DNA of 64,000 nt, taken from assembly GCF_010728925.1 (NCBI RefSeq), contig NZ_AP022608.1, positions 1,798,001 through 1,862,000 on the forward strand. The letters are read 5' to 3'. This document shows, one piece after another, positions 59,572 through 64,000 of this stretch. The notes under the pieces were generated by a model that searched no databases, was not told where the DNA came from, and worked only from the letters and a program-made list of their open reading frames with translations. The translations under genes and the position numbers were made by a program. The stretch comes from Mycolicibacterium gadium. GTDB taxonomy: Bacteria; Actinomycetota; Actinomycetes; Mycobacteriales; Mycobacteriaceae. Position 1 is the stretch's first letter, and every line of letters begins with the position of its first letter.

Positions 59572-61119
59572 TTGTCCGAATTCCTCACGACGGTGAACGG
59601 TTACGTCTGGAGCAATGCGCTGGTCTACCTGTGTCTCGCTGCGGGCCTGTACTTCTCCGTGCGGTCCCGCTTCGTTCAAGTCCGTCAGGTCCCCGAGATG
59701 ATTCGGCTGATGCTCAAGGGTGAGAAGTCACCGTCGGGGGTGTCCTCGTTCCAGGCTTTGACGATGTCGCTGGCCGGGCGGGTCGGCACCGGCAACATCG
59801 CCGGTGTCGCGACGGCGATCGCATTCGGCGGTCCCGGCGCGCTGTTCTGGATGTGGACCGTCGCCTTCCTCGGCGCGTCGACCTCGTTCGTCGAATGCAC
59901 GCTGGGCCAGATCTACAAGACCCGCGATCCGCTCACCGGCGAGTATCGCGGTGGGCCCGCCTACTACCTCAGTCGAGCCTTCGCGAACACCGCCGCGGCG
60001 CCCGCGATGAAGGTGTACGGCTATGTCTTCGCCGCGGTCACCATCTTGGCGATGGGCCTGCTGCTGCCCAGCGTCCAGTCCAACTCGATGGCCTCGGCGA
60101 TGAACTCCGCCTGGGGCTGGTCCAAGTGGTGGGTGGCCGTCGGCACCGTGATCGTGCTGGCGTTCGTCATCATCGGCGGGGTCAAGCGGATCGCGACTTT
60201 CGCGTCGGTGGTGGTGCCGTTCATGGCCGTTGTCTACATCGTCCTCGCAATGATCATCGTGCTGCTCAACGCCGGCGAGATCCCCGGCCTGATCTCGCTG
60301 ATCTTCTCCAGCGCGTTCGGGCTCGACTCGGCTTTCGGCGCGATCATCGGCTCCGCGGTGATGTGGGGCGTCAAGCGCGGCATCTACTCCAACGAGGCGG
60401 GCCAGGGCACCGGTCCGCACGCCGCGGCCGCCGCCGAGGTCTCGCATCCAGCCAAGCAGGGCCTGGTGCAGGCATTCGCCGTGTACATCGACACGCTGTT
60501 CATCTGCACGGCCACCGGCTTCCTGATCCTGTCCACCGGGGCCTACCGGGTGTTCGAGGGCGAGAGTGCCGACGGTGCGGTCATTCGCGAAGGCGGTTCG
60601 ATCCTGCCCGCCGACGCCGAGGTGGGCCCGACGTTCGCGCAAGTTGGTTTCGACACCCTCTGGAACGGCGCAGGATCGAGTTTCATCGCGATATCGCTGG
60701 CGTTCTTCTGCATCACCACGATCATCGCCTACTACTACATGGCCGAGACCAACCTTCGATTCCTGCTGGGCAAGGCCAACACCGTCGACGTCCCGTACAT
60801 CCGGGGCACGGTCGGGTCGAACACGACGATGTTGCTGCAGGCACTGATCCTGGTCTCGGTGACCATCGGCGCGGTGTCCACCGCATCGGATGCGTGGACG
60901 CTGGGTGACATCGGCGTCGGCCTGATGGCGTGGCTGAACATCATCGGCATCATCGTCCTGCAGCAACCTGCCTACCGCGCACTCTGGGATTACGAGAAGC
61001 AGAAGCGGGCGGGGCTGGATCCGGTGTTCGACCCGCAAGCGCTGGACATCAAGAACGCCACGTTCTGGGAGAACTACGACCCCGTCACCGGCAAGGACCG
61101 CGAGACCGCGCGAACATGA
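59572..61119 (+). CDS. Alanine/glycine:cation symporter (AGCS family)
   Basis: 515 residues, about 11 membrane helices. TTG start at 59572 with GGGAGG seven bases upstream. AGCS features: SSFQALTMSLAGRVGTGNIA (the conserved Na+/substrate loop, ~62-81), GGPGALFWMWTVAFLGASTS, GIYSNEAGQGTGPHAAAAAE (signature, ~270). Imports alanine, glycine or D-alanine with Na+. Not part of the M. tuberculosis locus, so an insertion between the Rv3035 and Rv3036c equivalents. No glycine riboswitch is recognisable in the 135-base leader. Confidence 0.93.
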   Translation: MSEFLTTVNGYVWSNALVYLCLAAGLYFSVRSRFVQVRQVPEMIRLMLKGEKSPSGVSSFQALTMSLAGRVGTGNIAGVATAIAFGGPGALFWMWTVAFLGASTSFVECTLGQIYKTRDPLTGEYRGGPAYYLSRAFANTAAAPAMKVYGYVFAAVTILAMGLLLPSVQSNSMASAMNSAWGWSKWWVAVGTVIVLAFVIIGGVKRIATFASVVVPFMAVVYIVLAMIIVLLNAGEIPGLISLIFSSAFGLDSAFGAIIGSAVMWGVKRGIYSNEAGQGTGPHAAAAAEVSHPAKQGLVQAFAVYIDTLFICTATGFLILSTGAYRVFEGESADGAVIREGGSILPADAEVGPTFAQVGFDTLWNGAGSSFIAISLAFFCITTIIAYYYMAETNLRFLLGKANTVDVPYIRGTVGSNTTMLLQALILVSVTIGAVSTASDAWTLGDIGVGLMAWLNIIGIIVLQQPAYRALWDYEKQKRAGLDPVFDPQALDIKNATFWENYDPVTGKDRETART

Positions 61120-61126
61120 CCGCAGC

Positions 61127-61825
61127 CTAGAGCGCCAGCATCGGCGCGAGAGTCGCGCGCGGCACCGACGCCTGGACCGGCCCCGCCGATTCCGCGAGCA
61201 TCTGGCCCTGGCCGAAGAAGAAGAGCACCTTGTCATCGGTCAGCGCGAAGTTCTGGTAATTGGCCGGATCGAGTCCCACGCTCTGCGGTATCGCGTTCAG
61301 CACCCCTTGCGTTTTGAACAGGTCGTCGTTCACCGCGGGGTAGATGACGTCAAGAGGTTTGGCGCCCGGTTTGAACAGCGAGTCGAACATGATGGGCGCC
61401 TTGGTGGCGAGGTTCCAGTTGAACGACTCGTAGTAGGTCTGCGGACGCGCGCCACCGACGTTCTGGTACACCTCGAACACCAAGCTCTCAGTGCCGAGCG
61501 GGGGCAACCCCGAACGGTAGCCGGTGCCCTTGGCGTCGAGTACATAAGGCAGACCGCGGGAGCCGGGCATCTCCGAGACGTTGACGAAGCCGACGCGCGC
61601 CTGCGTCAGGTAGTCGGCCACCGCCCGCTGATCCGGGTACTGCGCCGGGAAGGTGAAATCCAGGAGGTAGGTGTCGTTTTCGGCGTGCACCCGACAGGTT
61701 TGGTCCGGGGCAACGGTACCGCCCAACTCGGCGCACGCCGACTGAGCCATCGCTGTCGGAGTGCCGACGGTGCCGGCAACGGCGCACGCCGCCATGACGG
61801 CGGCCGCCATTCTGAGAATGCGCAT
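61127..61825 (-). CDS. Secreted TB22.2-like esterase/antigen
   Basis: 232 residues from ATG 61825. Signal peptide MAAAVMAACAVAGTVGTPTAMA cleaved before QSACAELGG. The mature protein has paired Cys near the N-terminus (ACAEL, QTCRVH) and a DUF3298/RsiV-type C-terminal domain (IYPAVNDDLFKTQGVLNAIP, FALTDDKVLFFFGQGQMLA). Size and position equal Rv3036c (TB22.2), reported as a secreted esterase. Convergent with the AGCS gene, stop codons 7 bases apart. Confidence 0.86.
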   Translation of the reverse strand: MRILRMAAAVMAACAVAGTVGTPTAMAQSACAELGGTVAPDQTCRVHAENDTYLLDFTFPAQYPDQRAVADYLTQARVGFVNVSEMPGSRGLPYVLDAKGTGYRSGLPPLGTESLVFEVYQNVGGARPQTYYESFNWNLATKAPIMFDSLFKPGAKPLDVIYPAVNDDLFKTQGVLNAIPQSVGLDPANYQNFALTDDKVLFFFGQGQMLAESAGPVQASVPRATLAPMLAL

Positions 61826-61919
61826 CGTTGGACGTCCTCGCAGCCGGCTCCGGCTCGATCGCCGGTGCATCACTGTCAGGGTACGTGGACTTTGCGCGAA
61901 CGGTCGAAACCGCAGAAAT

Positions 61920-63146
61920 TCAGCGAGAGGGGCGGCAGATGAATGCCGTTGCCCTGCTTGCGGCCCCAGCGCCGAGGCGGGTGATCACCACCGAGACCGC
62001 CTGCGTACCCCGCAGTCTGAGGCGCTGCCGCAGCGCGTCGGGATCGACATCGACACCACGGACCAGGATTTCGGCTGCACCCACGTCGCGGCCCGAAAGC
62101 GCCTGACGCAGGCGGCGTTCGCTGTAGCCGAGTTCCTCGAGCACCTCGAAACCACGAACCCCGGTCGGTAACCGGTCACCGGACAGGTAGGCGATTTCGG
62201 CGTCGAGTTGCCACAGATCATGTCTGGCGCCGTAGTGGCGCACCAGGCCCGCGCGGACAACCGCGCCGTCGGGATCGACAATCCATCGACCGGCCGGCGC
62301 GACTGTGCAGTCGTCGGGGTCGGCGTCGGTGATCTCCTCCCCTGTGTCGAGCATGCTGGCTCGGCGGGTCACGCCGGGCGCCGCCAGTCCCATCGACCAC
62401 AGACACGCTTCACGCACACCGCCGCTGGCCGACGTCACCTCGATTTCACCGGTGAAACCCAGCTGCTTGATCCCGTCGAAATCGATTCCCGGCGCGCACT
62501 TTACGGCGATATCCCGGCCGCCGTACACGTCGAGCAGCGCATCGAGTCCCGGGGTGTAATCCCGCGGATCGAACCGGCGCCGTCCGCCGCTGCGGCGCGC
62601 CGGGTCGAGCAGGACGACGCCCGAAGCGGTGATCGGCCGCAGCGCGTCGGCCCGGCACACATCCACGCCCACCACGTTGTTGCGCGCCATCGCCAACCGG
62701 ACCGGGTCGAGATCACTGCCGATGAGAGCGGCCGCGCAGTTCCGCAGCGCGGCAAGTTCGGTGCCGACGGAACACGTCGCGTCGTGCACCACTGCGCCCG
62801 ACAAGCGCCGGGCCCGGTGAACGGCGACGCGTTGCGCCGTCGCCTGCTGCAGCGCCTCATCGGTGAACAGCCAGTCTCCGGGATCGTCGAACTTCGCCGC
62901 GGCCCTGCGCCGCAAGAGCGTTGTTTCCACCAGAACAGCGGACCTTTCACCGAAACGCCTACGCGCCGTGGCGATATCGGCGACCAATGTGGCATCGGTG
63001 AGCCGCAGGTCAGCGACGTTGCGCAGCGCCTGCTTCCCGACGGCGCTGCACAGATACTCGACGTCGTCGAGCGAAAAATCTACGACGGCTTGACCCCGGT
63101 GACCATCACGTTGTAGAACCAGCCCTTGGGGACCACCTGCCGCCAC
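61920..63146 (-). CDS. THUMP-like SAM-dependent methyltransferase, Rv3037c type
   Basis: Up to 408 residues. SAM motif VVHDATCSVGTELAALRNCA (~117-136), DLDPVRLAMARNNVVGVDVC, then VVLLDPARRSGGRRRFDPRD. C-terminal segment (RGFEVLEELGYSERRLRQAL, GVDVDPDALRQRLRLRG) is a THUMP-like domain. Conservation seems to begin near VDFSLDDVEYL, where no ATG/GTG/TTG lies; the GTG at 63146 forces a 67-base overlap with the upstream gene. Part of the MGLP-region block in M. tuberculosis; the substrate (RNA or sugar) is unresolved. Confidence 0.8.
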   Translation of the reverse strand: MAAGGPQGLVLQRDGHRGQAVVDFSLDDVEYLCSAVGKQALRNVADLRLTDATLVADIATARRRFGERSAVLVETTLLRRRAAAKFDDPGDWLFTDEALQQATAQRVAVHRARRLSGAVVHDATCSVGTELAALRNCAAALIGSDLDPVRLAMARNNVVGVDVCRADALRPITASGVVLLDPARRSGGRRRFDPRDYTPGLDALLDVYGGRDIAVKCAPGIDFDGIKQLGFTGEIEVTSASGGVREACLWSMGLAAPGVTRRASMLDTGEEITDADPDDCTVAPAGRWIVDPDGAVVRAGLVRHYGARHDLWQLDAEIAYLSGDRLPTGVRGFEVLEELGYSERRLRQALSGRDVGAAEILVRGVDVDPDALRQRLRLRGTQAVSVVITRLGAGAASRATAFICRPSR

Positions 63147-64000
63147 AGGTTGTTGTCAACCCAACTCAATGCGATCCAGCTGTTGAAGGCGAACTTCGCG
63201 TAGCCCCAACCCAGCCGGCCGGGCGGTACCGCGGCCTCGAGCGTGCGCAACGGCCAGCCGAGCATCGCAGCGGTGAATTCCGTTGTGGCAGTGTCTACCT
63301 CGACGGCACCCGCGCTGCGTGCCATGCGCTCCAAGTCGCCGGGCGAAAAGGTGTGCAAGTCGACGATCGCTTCCAGCGCGGCCGCTCGTGAGGACTCGTC
63401 GAGCTCCTCCTGCGGGCGGCGCCAGCTAGACAAGCCCGGCAGTTTCGTCAGGTTCGTCACCGCGCGCCACGTCAACGTCGACAACGGCCGCGCGTAGTTC
63501 TCACCGGCGTTGCTCGGCTCGCCCGCGAAGATGAACCGGCCGCCGGGCTTGAGCACCCGCACGACCTCACGCAGCGACAACTCGACATCCGGGATGTGAT
63601 GCAACACGGCGTGGCCGACGACGAGATCGAAGGTGTCGTCGTCGTACGGAATGCCTTCCGCGTCGGCGACCCGGCCGTCAATCTCGAGGCCGAGGTTCTC
63701 GCCGTTGCGCAGGGCCACCTTCACCATGCCCGGCGACAGGTCGGTGACCGAACCGCGGCGCGCCACCCCGGCCTGGATCAGGTTGAGGAGGAAAAAGCCG
63801 CTACCGCAGCCGAGCTCGAGGGCACGGTCGTAGGGCAAGTTGCGCAGCTCTTCCTCGGGCACGGTGGCGTCGAACAGATCGCGGGCGTAGTCGACGCAGC
63901 GCTTGTCGTAGGAGATGGACCATTTGTCGTCGTACGACTCGGCTTCCCAGTCGTGGTACAGCACCTGGGCGAGCTTGGAGTCGTGGCGGGCCGCCTCGAC
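63080..64000 (-). CDS. Class I SAM methyltransferase, 5' end cut by window
   Basis: At least 306 residues, running off the right edge; the upstream codons continue in frame (VEAARHDSKLAQVLYHDWEA), so the true start lies beyond 64000. Motif I is ALELGCGSGFFLLNLIQAGV, with DLSPGMVKVALRNGENLGLE, FDLVVGHAVLHHIPDVELSL, and RVLKPGGRFIFAGEPSNAGE completing the fold. C-terminal hydrophobic stretch (YAKFAFNSWIALSWVDNNLW) may contact membrane or lipid. Position equals Rv3038c. Overlaps the next gene by 67 bases. Confidence 0.86.
   Translation of the reverse strand, partial: VEAARHDSKLAQVLYHDWEAESYDDKWSISYDKRCVDYARDLFDATVPEEELRNLPYDRALELGCGSGFFLLNLIQAGVARRGSVTDLSPGMVKVALRNGENLGLEIDGRVADAEGIPYDDDTFDLVVGHAVLHHIPDVELSLREVVRVLKPGGRFIFAGEPSNAGENYARPLSTLTWRAVTNLTKLPGLSSWRRPQEELDESSRAAALEAIVDLHTFSPGDLERMARSAGAVEVDTATTEFTAAMLGWPLRTLEAAVPPGRLGWGYAKFAFNSWIALSWVDNNLWRQVVPKGWFYNVMVTGVKPS

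Noticed and set aside
59728..61236. 502-residue minus-strand frame
   Set aside because: Antisense to the AGCS symporter; low-complexity Arg/His/Asp content.

Overview
The window comes from a mycobacterium, most likely a fast-growing Mycolicibacterium-type species. The evidence is the high G+C content, frequent GTG starts, 4-base ATGA/GTGA gene overlaps, a HupB with a long Lys/Ala/Pro tail, F420-cofactor and methylglucose-lipopolysaccharide (MGLP) genes, and a gene order that follows the M. tuberculosis block from about Rv2982c to Rv3038c. The PE/PPE/ESX genes found in that block in M. tuberculosis are absent. Several genes not expected in M. tuberculosis are present instead: IS element, SMR exporter with SDR and TetR regulator, 4CL-like ligase, ArsR/SRPBCC pair, nitroreductase, cyclase-ATPase, carboxylesterase and AGCS symporter.

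Layout. 1-8.5 kb: gpsA (cut by the left edge), fbiD, ppk1, mutT1, hupB, leuDC and the divergent IclR regulator. 8.5-15.7 kb: tRNA-Glu and tRNA-Gln beside gltX, a fumarylacetoacetate-hydrolase-family gene, an MFS transporter, a frameshifted membrane-protein gene, leuB and serA. 15.7-19.4 kb: a flavin oxidoreductase and small accessory genes, including a CarH-like B12-binding MerR regulator and a phosphoribosyltransferase. 19.38-21.10 kb: an IS1182-like element with 19-bp perfect terminal repeats and a CTCAG duplication. 21.1-24.8 kb: ilvBNC behind a branched-chain-amino-acid leader peptide and attenuator. 24.8-29.1 kb: cfp6, doxX, lppZ, SMR exporter, SDR, TetR. 29.1-36.7 kb: gatC-gatA-pfkA-gatB, an ACT protein, a small Cys-rich protein and ligA. 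36.7-42.3 kb: YjbR, 4CL-like ligase, a secreted acidic/Pro-rich protein, ArsR/SRPBCC, a MetE-like protein, lpqA. 42.3-49 kb: mnmA-iscS, two acyltransferases, nitroreductase, etfBA. 49-64 kb: the MGLP-type locus (methyltransferase, GH57 branching enzyme, GT4, acyltransferase, methyltransferases), interrupted by a cyclase-ATPase-TPR gene, a carboxylesterase and an AGCS symporter.

How the genes fit together. Branched-chain amino-acid synthesis (ilvBNC, leuCD, leuB) is spread over 17 kb and shows two kinds of control: a ribosome-sensed attenuator at ilvB and an IclR repressor-type site at leuCD. Glutamate/glutamine decoding is also concentrated here: tRNA-Glu, tRNA-Gln and gltX sit together, and the GatCAB amidotransferase needed to make Gln-tRNA lies 20 kb away. 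mnmA-iscS supply tRNA thiolation. The most unusual structural point is the IS, which sits exactly in the loop of what was a 24-bp-stem hairpin between two convergent genes.
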